Assembly: GCF_036345995.1 (NCBI RefSeq)
Contig: NZ_CP107796.1
Location: forward strand, 4,216,001 to 4,280,000
Origin: Streptomyces sp. NBC_00557
GTDB lineage: Bacteria; Actinomycetota; Actinomycetes; Streptomycetales; Streptomycetaceae
Length of the DNA: 64,000 nucleotides
Direction of reading: 5' to 3'
Shown: positions 17,447 through 25,106 of the stretch, one piece after another
Layout: each line of letters opens with the position of its first letter
How positions within the stretch are numbered: position 1 is the stretch's first letter
Notes under the pieces: generated by a model
What the model was told of the DNA's origin: nothing
The model's database searches: none
What the model saw: the letters and a program-made list of their open reading frames with translations, nothing else
Position numbers and translations under genes: made by a program

Positions 17447-17546
17447 TGGCTGCTGGAGGGCCAGCCGGTGAGACCAACAGGTCCACTGATGCGGCATCAG
17501 TAGCAGGCTGGAGGGAGCGATAGGGTGCCCCCGAAAGGGGTGGGTC

Positions 17547-18380
17547 TTGGAAGCCGTTGACATTCTCACAAGGAGCCTCAGTAGGGCCGTTCCCATCAAT
17601 GGCCAGATGCTCCAGTACCACGGTCGCAGCGACCGGCATGGCCAGCTCATCTGCTGGGGGATCCTCTTCGACCTGATGCTGACAAGCGACTTGCTGCGCT
17701 GGCACGTGGAGACAGGCAAGGTGGTCTTCGGCATCAATCACACGTTGAGGAGCTTCTCACCGGAGAAGAAAAAGCGCCTTGACTTGGTGCTGTGCCGTCC
17801 GAAGGCCGGCGCCGCGGTCCCGAGGAGGCCCCAGACCCTGCGCACACTTGTGGACAAGCACGGCATCGAGCTCACCCCGAGACAGCAAAGGCTGTTGGAG
17901 AGCTTGCCTGTGATCGCAGAAGGGCCGGTCGGCAGCGTCCTCGTGGCGCTGGAGGCCAAGGCTTGCATGACCGAGCACATCAAGGCGCTTCCGCGACTCT
18001 ACGACGAGCTGAACTCAAGCCATCAGATCGTGCACGGCCACTCGAGCCAGGCCCTCTCGATCGGCTTCTTTATGGTCAATGCGGCCGAAGAGTTCTACAG
18101 CCCGACGAACACGGGGAATCCGGGCCCAAACAAGCACAGGCAGCCCCACGCACTGCAGAGAGCTGTTGCGCAGGTCGCTGACCTTCCTCGTCGTAGTCAT
18201 CACAGCTCCCAAGGCTTTGACGGGCTGGGGATCGTGGTGGTCGACATGGTCAACGACGGATTCAGCCCCTGCAGGCTGGTCACGGCTCCCCCGGCTCCTG
18301 CGGAGGACGATGTCCTGCATTACGACTCGATGGTGCAGCGCATGGCCCACGAGTACGACACCCGCTTCTCCATGATTTGA
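17547..18380 (+). CDS. Probable type II restriction endonuclease (PD-(D/E)XK type)
   Basis: A 277-residue protein that I do not recognise by family, inferred to be the restriction partner. It has a candidate catalytic site: Asp79 in KRLDLVL and E136-A-K138 in LVALEAKACMTEHIKAL, each at the end of a predicted strand, as in PD-(D/E)XK nucleases. The C-terminal half contains further strand-like stretches (LSIGFFMVNAAEEF, GLGIVVVDMVND). The start is TTG at 17547 after GAAAGGGG. It follows the methyltransferase on the same strand with 164 bp and a hairpin between. Alternative: an unrelated accessory gene of the element. Confidence 0.65.
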   Translation: MEAVDILTRSLSRAVPINGQMLQYHGRSDRHGQLICWGILFDLMLTSDLLRWHVETGKVVFGINHTLRSFSPEKKKRLDLVLCRPKAGAAVPRRPQTLRTLVDKHGIELTPRQQRLLESLPVIAEGPVGSVLVALEAKACMTEHIKALPRLYDELNSSHQIVHGHSSQALSIGFFMVNAAEEFYSPTNTGNPGPNKHRQPHALQRAVAQVADLPRRSHHSSQGFDGLGIVVVDMVNDGFSPCRLVTAPPAPAEDDVLHYDSMVQRMAHEYDTRFSMI

Positions 18381-18504
18381 CGCATCGAGCAGAGCCGGGT
18401 CGTCGGCAGGCTGATGACACGGCCCCGTTTGGGGTGCGATCTACTCAAAGGCAGATCGCGGTACAGGCTGCTCAACCCCTTGCGTCGGTCGGCCTACTCG
18501 CCCA

Positions 18505-18613
18505 CCAACTGTCCGCATGACCGTGCGGGGGCTCCGTGGGAGTTCATGCGGCAGGTCGGACGGGGTGCGCGTACGGCGGTGAACAGTGGCGGCCGTCGGT
18601 GAACTGGACAAGA
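18505..18613 (+). repeat. Element left-end sequence, inner copy of imperfect direct repeat
   Basis: Diverged second copy of 15981-16092, starting CCAACTGTCCGC. The att core itself is not repeated in front of it. The rest of the 473-bp gap between the nuclease and the TIR-like gene (18381-18853) holds no gene; it should contain the promoter of the TIR/HIT cassette, with TAGAGT at 18809-18814 a possible -10 box. Confidence 0.8.
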
Positions 18614-18853
18614 TGCAGGCGGAGGGCGGCTTGGACAAGGTTCGCGATCGGGTGGTTGACGCAAATAGTCTCCCAGCGGCTCCAGCACGGGACGCGGACC
18701 GTGCCTCCGGCGCCGCGGTGTCCCCTAGCCGCCGACGTTGCGCCGAACGGCGCGAGCCCCCGGCCCGGGGTCTCCTGCGATCTCGCCCAAGATGTCGGAG
18801 ATCACAGCTAGAGTCGTGGCCACCCACGTCGGCACTCTCGGATCGGCGATCAC

Positions 18854-19342
18854 ATGGCCAAGACAGTCTTCTACAGCTTCCACTACGAACAAGACGTTCA
18901 CCGCGTACAGCTGGTTCGCAACATCAACGCGCTTGAGGGGCAACCGCTGCTGAACTCCCAGGAATGGGAGCAGGTGCGCAGGCGCGGGGATCAGGCGATC
19001 AAAAACTGGATCCACGACCAGATGGCGTACAAGAAGGCCGTCATAGTCCTGATCGGCAAGTGCACGGCAAGTCGGCCATGGGTTATCTATGAGATTGAGA
19101 AGGCGTGGGCTGATAAGAAACCACTTCTGGGAATCCGCATCCATGGGCTCTCGTCGCTGGGAAGTGTTGATACCGCGGGTCCCGACCCCTTCGCGAAAGC
19201 TGAGGGTGTGGGCTCGGTACCGATCTTTGACCCTACGATTCGGGATTGGTCGGGGAAGATCGATAGTAAGGCCACCTATAACAAACTGCGCGATAACCTG
19301 GAGACTTGGTCGAGCCAAGGGGTGACCAGGCGATCGTGGTAA
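18854..19342 (+). CDS. TIR-like domain protein (DUF1863/MTH538, ThsB-like)
   Basis: A 162-residue stand-alone protein of the TIR-like MTH538 family, the family that includes ThsB of Thoeris defence. Seen: the first strand and loop KTVFYSFHYEQDV, then RNINALEG, the helix GDQAIKNWIHDQM, the core strand AVIVLIG, and the conserved SRPWVIYEIEKAW, where E80 or E82 would be the catalytic glutamate of an NAD-consuming TIR. It precedes and overlaps the HIT-membrane gene, so the two are coupled. By analogy with ThsB it may sense phage and make a nucleotide signal; that is inference. GC content is lower than the chromosome. Confidence 0.85.
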   Translation: MAKTVFYSFHYEQDVHRVQLVRNINALEGQPLLNSQEWEQVRRRGDQAIKNWIHDQMAYKKAVIVLIGKCTASRPWVIYEIEKAWADKKPLLGIRIHGLSSLGSVDTAGPDPFAKAEGVGSVPIFDPTIRDWSGKIDSKATYNKLRDNLETWSSQGVTRRSW

Positions 19343-20199
19343 ATCCCGCCGCATGCCCGTTCTGTGCAATTATCGCAGGGGACGATGCCAGCGCGAGGCT
19401 GGTGTACCGCAGCCAAGAGGTGACAGCATTTTTTCCTTTGGAGCCAGCCACCCGTGGTCACACTCTAGTTGTGCCAAACCGTCATGTTGCGGACCTCGCC
19501 GATCTAAGCGCTGCTGAGGCTCGTGACTTGGGTGAAGCGGTCCTCAAGACAGCGCGTGCGATCCGTTCAGCTCTCGCGCCGGATGGATTGAACGTGATTC
19601 AGTCCACCGGGGCGGCTGCTACCCAAACCGTGCCCCACGTTCACTTTCACCTGGTGCCTCGTTGGCCCGGGGATCGCATGACACTTCACTGGCCCACGGG
19701 TGCGGCTGAAGACGACCAAGCTCAGACCCGGACCCTGGCCGCGATTCAGGCTGCCCTTCTGGGCGAGCAAAGCACTGTCAAGGCCGAAGACCGTCGGCAG
19801 CATCTGTCATTTATCCAGGCCGTTGTTACCCGTATGTCGCAGGCGTCGTCCGCTTCCAAGTCGTGGCTGCTTCCGATAGTAACCGTGACTTATGGATACG
19901 CGATCACTAGCAAATCCTTCTTCGTAGCGCTTCTCGGCTGCCTGGCAGTACTTGTATTCGGCGTTCTCGATGCTAATTACCTCAAACAGGAGCGGGCCTT
20001 TCGTAAGCTCTACGACGAGGTAGCGGCAGGTCGCCCCATTCCGGCATTTTCCATGAACCCGGCTCTGGCGTCACCAGCGGGCACCCGCGTGAACTACTGG
20101 CCAGATTGGCCAGATGTGCGCTCGTGGGCCGTCGCTCCCGTCTATGGGCCCTTGCTGCTGGCCGGGCAGGGTGTAGCAGGCTGGCTACTCTGCCGCTGA
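19336..20199 (+). CDS. HIT-domain protein fused to C-terminal membrane region (putative defence effector)
   Basis: A 287-residue two-part protein. Residues 7-115 are a histidine-triad (HIT) nucleotide hydrolase/transferase domain: CPFCAIIAG, GHTLVVPNRH, and the active-site HVHFH with H101, H103 and H105. After a linker come two adjacent membrane helices (about 178-212), the segment LDANYLKQERAFRKLYDEV typical of small 2TM effector-like proteins, and a third hydrophobic stretch (264-284). Start chosen: GTG at 19336, overlapping the TIR gene by 7 bp with AAGGGG upstream; a TTG at 19306 would add 10 residues. The HIT part could bind or hydrolyse a TIR-made nucleotide and the membrane part could act as the killing module. 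I know of no described system with this pairing. Confidence 0.82.
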   Translation: MVNPAACPFCAIIAGDDASARLVYRSQEVTAFFPLEPATRGHTLVVPNRHVADLADLSAAEARDLGEAVLKTARAIRSALAPDGLNVIQSTGAAATQTVPHVHFHLVPRWPGDRMTLHWPTGAAEDDQAQTRTLAAIQAALLGEQSTVKAEDRRQHLSFIQAVVTRMSQASSASKSWLLPIVTVTYGYAITSKSFFVALLGCLAVLVFGVLDANYLKQERAFRKLYDEVAAGRPIPAFSMNPALASPAGTRVNYWPDWPDVRSWAVAPVYGPLLLAGQGVAGWLLCR

Positions 20200-20379
20200 G
20201 ACGGCTGGCGAGCAGCCATCTACTGAGAGGGCGCGCCGGTCTTCCAAAGACGAGGACATGAGCGGTGTCGAGCGACGGAGGGAAGGCGAACCCCATCGGT
20301 CGGTGGCGCGGGGCATGGCAACCTTGTTTCCGTTAGGTGCCCACTGGGCCACCGTCGAGGTCGAGGGAGGGGAGCCCAC

Positions 20380-20832
20380 GTGCCGCAGGGCAGTCCGCGA
20401 GGTACGTACCTGGAGGTCTCGGAATCCCTCCGCGAGAAGATCAGGGACGGCGAGATCACTGAAGCGCTGCCGTCTCAGTCGGCACTTGTGGGCGAGTACG
20501 GCGTGAGCCGCAGCACCATCGAGCGGGCGCTTGCCGCGCTCAAGGCCGATGGTGTGATCGAGTCGGTACAGGGCGCCGGATGGTTCGTGGCGGGGACCGG
20601 CGACCGCCGGCCGTTGGTCGAGCGGGTGACCGACCTGTTGCGCGGCGGTGAGGTGAAGGTAGGCGACCGCTTCCCCACCGAGAAGGAGCTGTGCGAGCGG
20701 TTCGGCGCGTCCCGGACCGCCGTGCGTTCCGCCATCGCGCAGATGGAAGGGCGAGGGTTGATCGGCAAGGGAGCAGGGAGGGGGAGGGAAGTCCTCACCC
20801 TGCCGACCGGACGGGAGGCACAGACGGCATGA
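20380..20832 (+). CDS. GntR-type regulator made of two winged-helix domains
   Basis: A 150-residue DNA-binding protein with two GntR-like wHTH units in tandem and no effector domain. Unit 1 (about 9-70) reads YLEVSESLREKI and YGVSRSTIERALAALKADGVIE; unit 2 (about 75-140) reads VERVTDLLRGGEVKVGDRF, PTEKELCERFGASRTAVRSAI and GRGLIGKGAGRGREV. The usual UTRA or FCD sensing domain is absent. Start GTG at 20380 after GGGAGGGGAG. Its stop overlaps the start of the phosphotransferase gene (ATGA), so it probably controls or is coupled to that gene. Confidence 0.88.
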   Translation: MPQGSPRGTYLEVSESLREKIRDGEITEALPSQSALVGEYGVSRSTIERALAALKADGVIESVQGAGWFVAGTGDRRPLVERVTDLLRGGEVKVGDRFPTEKELCERFGASRTAVRSAIAQMEGRGLIGKGAGRGREVLTLPTGREAQTA

Positions 20833-21731
20833 CGACGACGGAACGCACGGAGTTCGACGCGGACGCGGCAGAGGCCATCCTGCGCCGGGCATGCGCGGTC
20901 GCCGACCTGGAGCCGGACGGCATCGAGATTGTTCGGCTAGGCGACCATGCCGTGTTCCGTGTCGACGGCGGCCGGATCGTCTCGCGGGTGGGGCGGGGAG
21001 CCGACCGGCTTGCCTCGGTACGGCGAGAAGTAGCGGTGGCCCGGTGGCTCGCTGACCAGGGGTACCCGGCCGCTCGTCTCGTCACGGACGCCGAACAGCC
21101 GATCGTGATCGAAGACCACCCGGTCACCTTCTGGGAAGGGCTCGCAGACGGCGACACGTACGCGAGTACGGCGGAAATGGGCGTGCTACTGCGGCGGCTT
21201 CACGAACTGGAGCCGCCGCCTTTTTCGCTGCCGACACTCCAGCCGTTCGACAAGGTCGCGAGCCGCCTGGAGTGTGCCACCATCCCGGAGAAGACCCGTG
21301 CATTCCTTCGCTCGATGGCGAGGGATTTGGAGGCCGAGTATGGGCGCCTCGAATTCTCGCTTTCATCGGGTCATCTGCACGGTGACTTCAACGTGGGTAA
21401 CGTGCTGCGTGACACGGCAGGCAATCCGCGCGTGATTGACCTGGATGGGTTCGCTACGGGCCCCCGCGAGTGGGACCTGATGCAGACAGCCATGTACTAC
21501 GACAGCTTTGGGTGGCACACAGAAGCGGAGTATTCGGATTTCGTAGCTGGCTACGGCTTCGACGTGCGTGAATGGGGCGGATACGCCGTACTCAGGAGTG
21601 TGCGAGAACTGCTGATGGTCACGTGGCTCTCGCAGAACGCGGGGGCGAACCCTCGGGCCGCTGACGAGGTTGAGAAGCGGGTAGCGACTCTCCGGTCAGG
21701 TGGATCACGTCGAGACTGGGCCCCCTTCTAG
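20829..21731 (+). CDS. Aminoglycoside phosphotransferase (APH)-family kinase
   Basis: A 300-residue protein-kinase-fold phosphotransferase. The Brenner motif HLHGDFNVGN gives catalytic D186 and the metal-binding segment is VIDLDGF; the N-lobe strand HAVFRVDGGRIVSRVG is normal. Start is the ATG in the ATGA overlap with the regulator gene; the frame continues upstream but inside that gene. It ends 4 bp into the convergent HTH/TPR regulator gene. The substrate is unknown; members act on aminoglycosides, homoserine, choline or other small molecules. Confidence 0.88.
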   Translation: MTTTERTEFDADAAEAILRRACAVADLEPDGIEIVRLGDHAVFRVDGGRIVSRVGRGADRLASVRREVAVARWLADQGYPAARLVTDAEQPIVIEDHPVTFWEGLADGDTYASTAEMGVLLRRLHELEPPPFSLPTLQPFDKVASRLECATIPEKTRAFLRSMARDLEAEYGRLEFSLSSGHLHGDFNVGNVLRDTAGNPRVIDLDGFATGPREWDLMQTAMYYDSFGWHTEAEYSDFVAGYGFDVREWGGYAVLRSVRELLMVTWLSQNAGANPRAADEVEKRVATLRSGGSRRDWAPF

Positions 21732-23110
21732 GGTGTCAAGCCGCATTGCTGCCACAGGCGGAAGGTGCGTGCTTCTTCCGCAAAGGTACGAAATTCCATA
21801 GCGCCTCGCATGGTGGGCGAAATACGTTCACGGAATTCCCGGACGTACTGAACGCAGCGCGCTGACTTTAGTCCCTCGCCGAGTTGTAGCGCGGTCTTGG
21901 CGATTTCGCAGCCGCGCCCGATCTCTCCTTGGTTGATATAGGCTTCGGCCTGCACCATCGTCGCGAAGAAGTCGCTTCGATTGTTCAGGCCGTCGCCGAA
22001 GATTGAACCGGCGCCCCGTTCTGCCGCTTCCGCAGACCGTCCCAAATCGCGGAAACAATGGCCAATCTCGGCTGCAAGTTCCACCTCGTCGAAATACGCG
22101 ATGTACGGCGGATCGCTGTCCGGAGTCCGCTGACTGAGTTTGCGCTCTGCCTCCACCAGGGCCAGGTCGCATCCTCGTTCGTCGCCGAGACGGGCCAGGG
22201 CACGTGCCTCCATGGCGTGGAACTGTGCGGACATCGTGGGGCCCAGTACGCCGGCCGGTCCTGTGTAGGCCGCCCGAGCAAGGGTGGCCGCGTCCTGGTA
22301 GCGCCCGAGGAACGTGGCTTGGTGGCTCATCGCGGAAAGGATGCTGCCGCCAAGAAGCCGGTCACCTGCCGCTTGGGTCATGCGCAGCGCCTGGATGAAG
22401 TACCGCTGAGCGATGCCGTGAAGCCCGCTGTCGTACGACATCCACCCGGCGAGCAAGAGCGCTTCCGCCACGGCCGAGTAGAGCTGTTTGCCCACGTCGT
22501 CGGAGTACTTGCCGTCCAGCATCGGCCGGACGTCCGTGTGCAGGTACTGGATCAGCGCGCGTCGAGCGTGGCCACCGCCGAACTTGCCGTCGAGCATGCT
22601 GAACGCGTCGGCAGTGGAGCGGATCATCTCTACGTCCACCGTGCCAATCGCGCGGTTACCAGCGCGCGTCAGCTCCCCGTCCGGCGGCGCGACGATCCAA
22701 CGCAGGGAAGCCGCGTTCCAGGCGGCCGAGTCCGGCTGCGCCCTGACCAGTACCTCAGCCTCAGCAAGGTCGGCACGCCAGAGGTCTGCGACGGTCTTGG
22801 CCGTCGCCTCGGGCCTGTCCGCGAACTCAAGTCCGAGGTCAGGCCGTATGGAGGACACTGCCGCGTCCCCCATGCCGATGTCGTCCAAGGTGAGCCGGCG
22901 ACCAACCTTCTGCCCGACGGCATCCGCGATGTACTGCGGCATATTGCCGCGGGGGATCGCCCCCTTGAGCCACCGCGAGACGTACGTGTGATCGCAGGTG
23001 ATGTCTTCACCCGACCGAGCGGCAGCGGCGACCACCGCGCGAGCAAGGGACTTGTGTGAGAAGTCGCCTTCCTGCATGAGCGCGGCCAGTCTGGCATTCC
23101 GGTCTGCCAT
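21728..23110 (-). CDS. HTH/TPR transcriptional regulator (Streptomyces type)
   Basis: A 460-residue protein with a Streptomyces-type N-terminal HTH (FSHKSLARAVVAAAARSG, DHTYVSRWLKGAIP) and a long alpha-helical C-terminal part with TPR-like repeats (for example AQRYFIQALRMTQAAGDRLLGG and YQDAATLARAAYTGPAG). Such proteins are common regulators in Streptomyces genomes and on AICEs. It is convergent to, and overlaps by 4 bp, the phosphotransferase gene. Its promoter faces the gene-poor region at 23.1-24.0 kb. Confidence 0.85.
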   Translation of the reverse strand: MADRNARLAALMQEGDFSHKSLARAVVAAAARSGEDITCDHTYVSRWLKGAIPRGNMPQYIADAVGQKVGRRLTLDDIGMGDAAVSSIRPDLGLEFADRPEATAKTVADLWRADLAEAEVLVRAQPDSAAWNAASLRWIVAPPDGELTRAGNRAIGTVDVEMIRSTADAFSMLDGKFGGGHARRALIQYLHTDVRPMLDGKYSDDVGKQLYSAVAEALLLAGWMSYDSGLHGIAQRYFIQALRMTQAAGDRLLGGSILSAMSHQATFLGRYQDAATLARAAYTGPAGVLGPTMSAQFHAMEARALARLGDERGCDLALVEAERKLSQRTPDSDPPYIAYFDEVELAAEIGHCFRDLGRSAEAAERGAGSIFGDGLNNRSDFFATMVQAEAYINQGEIGRGCEIAKTALQLGEGLKSARCVQYVREFRERISPTMRGAMEFRTFAEEARTFRLWQQCGLTP

Positions 23111-23334
23111 GGGACCCCCAGAGTGCGGCCGTAGTACCAGCTTGACTCATCGTCACTCTACGCAGGTCAGGCCCGGGGTGTAGAGGGTTCGCACCTGCGA
23201 GTGCACGAGTGCACCCCCAAGTACTCGCTCCCGAACCGGGCGCCGGATGGCGACAGTTGAATCACCACCGCACGGGACAGGCCGGCGGATCCGAGTCGAA
23301 AGCCACGGGTTGACGGCGCGGAATCCTTCTGCCA

Positions 23335-23700
23335 ACGTGAGTGGTAGGTAATACACACCACGCTTCAGGGTGTGTGGAGCCGAGACACGCCTGCCGCAGG
23401 CAGGCAGCACCACTCGCCGACCAACAGGTCGGAGGGGAGTGGCAGACACAGCCCGTCGGCTGTCAGACCCGGTGCGAACAACCTGGACAGCGGTCCACGA
23501 GCGCAGAACCGAACTCCGCAGGCTCGTGAGTGCATTGGCACTGAGACACCGAATCCCGAGCGAGGGAGACTCCCCGCGATGACCGGTCGGTGGATAGGAC
23601 CGCGGCGACACAGCTTCCGAGTGTTGCCACGGACGGACTAGGCACTCCCTCACGTTGCGCGTGAGAGCCGAAACGGACGATGTCGCAGGAAGACCACGGC
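23335..23700 (+). ncRNA. Candidate structured RNA in gene-poor interval 23.1-24.07 kb
   Basis: No reading frame in 23111-24066 has convincing coding character, yet the central part is dense in hairpins: ACACACC/GGTGTGT (23353-23375), CCTGCC/GGCAGG (23390-23404), CCGACC/GGTCGG (23417-23432), AGCC/GGCT (23450-23461), AGTGC/GCACT (23529-23542) and CTCACG/CGTGAG (23649-23665). A longer-range pair GAGTGGT (23339-23345) with ACCACTC (23409-23415) encloses the first two; a second GAGTGG (23437-23442) competes for the same strand. It resembles no RNA family I can name. Strand is a guess. Confidence 0.35.
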
Positions 23701-23997
23701 CGCCGCTTCGAGCGCTCACGCGGCCTTCACCTTCGTTGACCTCAGCCGATGGGAGGTCTCATGCACCGACGAAGACTGTGGGCGCCGCCGTGATGGACCG
23801 GCCGGCGGACGCCAGTACGCCATCCGGTTTCGTGAGCGCGGAACGCACGCTCACGGCCAATCCGGTCCGCTCTCTTCCTGCCATCGCAGCGGCTAGCGCT
23901 GCGGCTGGTTGCCTCCCTCGCCCGTCCGGTCCCGCACTTGGTGCGGCGGTCGTACGGGCGGGGCGTGGGGAGCCGGATTTACCCGCTTCAACGGCTC

Positions 23998-24027
23998 GCG
24001 GCTCCGGTGTTGACGCACCGGAGCCGC
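23998..24027 (+). terminator. Strong hairpin terminator upstream of the transfer gene block
   Basis: GCGGCTCCGGTG (23998-24009) and CACCGGAGCCGC (24016-24027) form a perfect 12-bp stem with loop TTGACG, followed by TGTTGTTC. It could end a transcript from the gene-poor region just before the next gene. Confidence 0.7.
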
Positions 24028-24066
24028 TGTTGTTCGGGCCGTTCCCGTCTCACTGGAGTCCATCCC

Positions 24067-24360
24067 ATGAAGTACATCGTTGCTGGTCATGAGGCCGTCA
24101 CCCACGCTGATTTCGCGGAACTGGCGCTGGGCACCCCCCTTGAGCTGTGGCTCGGGGTCGACGGCGAGAGCGACGAGGAACGCGCGGCCCGCCTGGACGC
24201 GGCGCGCGACATCCTCTCCGACCCCCAGTTCAGTGACCTGCCCGACGACCTGATCCGCCTGGCCGCGCGAGTCGTCGAGGAGAACCCGGACCTGTTCAAC
24301 GTGGTTCCGCTGGTCCGCCCCATCCGTCGCCGCACGGCGCGCAAGGGGGTCGCGGCATGA
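24067..24360 (+). CDS. AICE hypothetical protein, first of transfer-region operon
   Basis: A 97-residue acidic protein (MKYIVAGHEAVTHADF) with a basic tail (PIRRRTARKG). No recognised domain. It begins a run of short overlapping genes: its stop overlaps the next start (ATGA). Conserved small proteins of this kind sit ahead of the spread genes on many AICEs. Start is the only ATG with the right codon bias; the frame continues upstream without it. Confidence 0.75.
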   Translation: MKYIVAGHEAVTHADFAELALGTPLELWLGVDGESDEERAARLDAARDILSDPQFSDLPDDLIRLAARVVEENPDLFNVVPLVRPIRRRTARKGVAA

Positions 24361-24686
24361 ACGAGGGCCTGAGGTTGGACGACTTGGCCGTGCCGCTGCG
24401 GGCGCTGCGCCTGCTCGCTGCGGACTTCGGGCACCTCGCAGCCCCGACTGTCGCGGTGACCACCATCTGGCCTGACCGGCTGGAGTTCTCGTTCCACGGC
24501 GACCTGGCCGACTTCGAGGCGTGGCGCGATGCACTGGGGATCGCCCCGGACGCAGTGGAGCACCGGACGCAGAGCGGTGGCCGGACGCGTGTCCTGCTCG
24601 CGTATGGCCAGTACGCGGGCGCCACGGTGAAGCTGGTCGCTTACGCCGACATGGCCGCCCCAGCGTTGGCGGGAGCAGCGGCCTGA
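24357..24686 (+). CDS. AICE hypothetical protein
   Basis: A 109-residue protein of alternating strands and helices (LEFSFHGDLADFEAWRDALG, TRVLLAYGQYAGATVKLVAY), no signal peptide or membrane helix and no recognised domain. It overlaps the genes on both sides (ATGA with the previous gene, one base with the next), so it is part of a tightly coupled operon. Confidence 0.75.
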   Translation: MNEGLRLDDLAVPLRALRLLAADFGHLAAPTVAVTTIWPDRLEFSFHGDLADFEAWRDALGIAPDAVEHRTQSGGRTRVLLAYGQYAGATVKLVAYADMAAPALAGAAA

Positions 24687-25063
24687 TGCCGACGCTGGCC
24701 GAGTGCTTCGACCCCACCGGCGCCCGGCACGGCATTCCCACCTACCCGTGGCGCTGCGCGCCGGACGGGCTGGCCACCCGGCGGCAGTTACGGGCCCGTG
24801 GCCTGCGCCCCGGCGGTCAGCCGGTCGCCGCGCAGATCCTCCGCCTCCGCCGCCGACGTGGGCCGCTGGTCGCCTACCTCTACCGGCTCGAGCAGGCCAA
24901 GCCGGTCCGGCCGATGACGGAGGCGAAGCGCCGGGCACTGGAGTGCGCGATGCGCGCCCGCCGGACCTGCCCGCGGTGCCGCACGGACGCCGGCTACGTC
25001 ATCCCCGCATCCCTCGGGGTCTGCGTCCCCTGCGCCTACCCCGACGACCATCGCGCCGCCTGA
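24686..25063 (+). CDS. RRQRL-motif zinc-binding protein (AICE)
   Basis: A 125-residue protein of an AICE family named for its RRQ(R)L motif, here ATRRQLRARGLRPGG. The C-terminal part holds two Cys pairs, CPRC and CVPC, separated by about 17 residues, likely one zinc site, and is preceded by a basic helix (KRRALECAMRARR). It starts in the stop of the gene before. The function is unknown; zinc and Arg richness suggest DNA binding. Confidence 0.8.
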   Translation: MPTLAECFDPTGARHGIPTYPWRCAPDGLATRRQLRARGLRPGGQPVAAQILRLRRRRGPLVAYLYRLEQAKPVRPMTEAKRRALECAMRARRTCPRCRTDAGYVIPASLGVCVPCAYPDDHRAA

Positions 25064-25106
25064 CCGGACCGGCCAAGCGGTCATCCTCCCGACAAGGAGG
25101 CAAGCA

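Noticed and set aside
18505..18613. Inner repeat as a second att site
   Set aside because: Only the sequence beside the core is repeated; the 54-bp core and tRNA part are absent.
23461..23720. Group II intron or omega-RNA-like element in the hairpin-rich stretch
   Set aside because: No domain V-like hairpin and no reverse transcriptase, IscB or TnpB gene is near.
23655..24092. Plus-strand frame of 145 codons before the transfer operon
   Set aside because: No ribosome site, no codon bias, and it runs across the terminator hairpin at 23998-24027.
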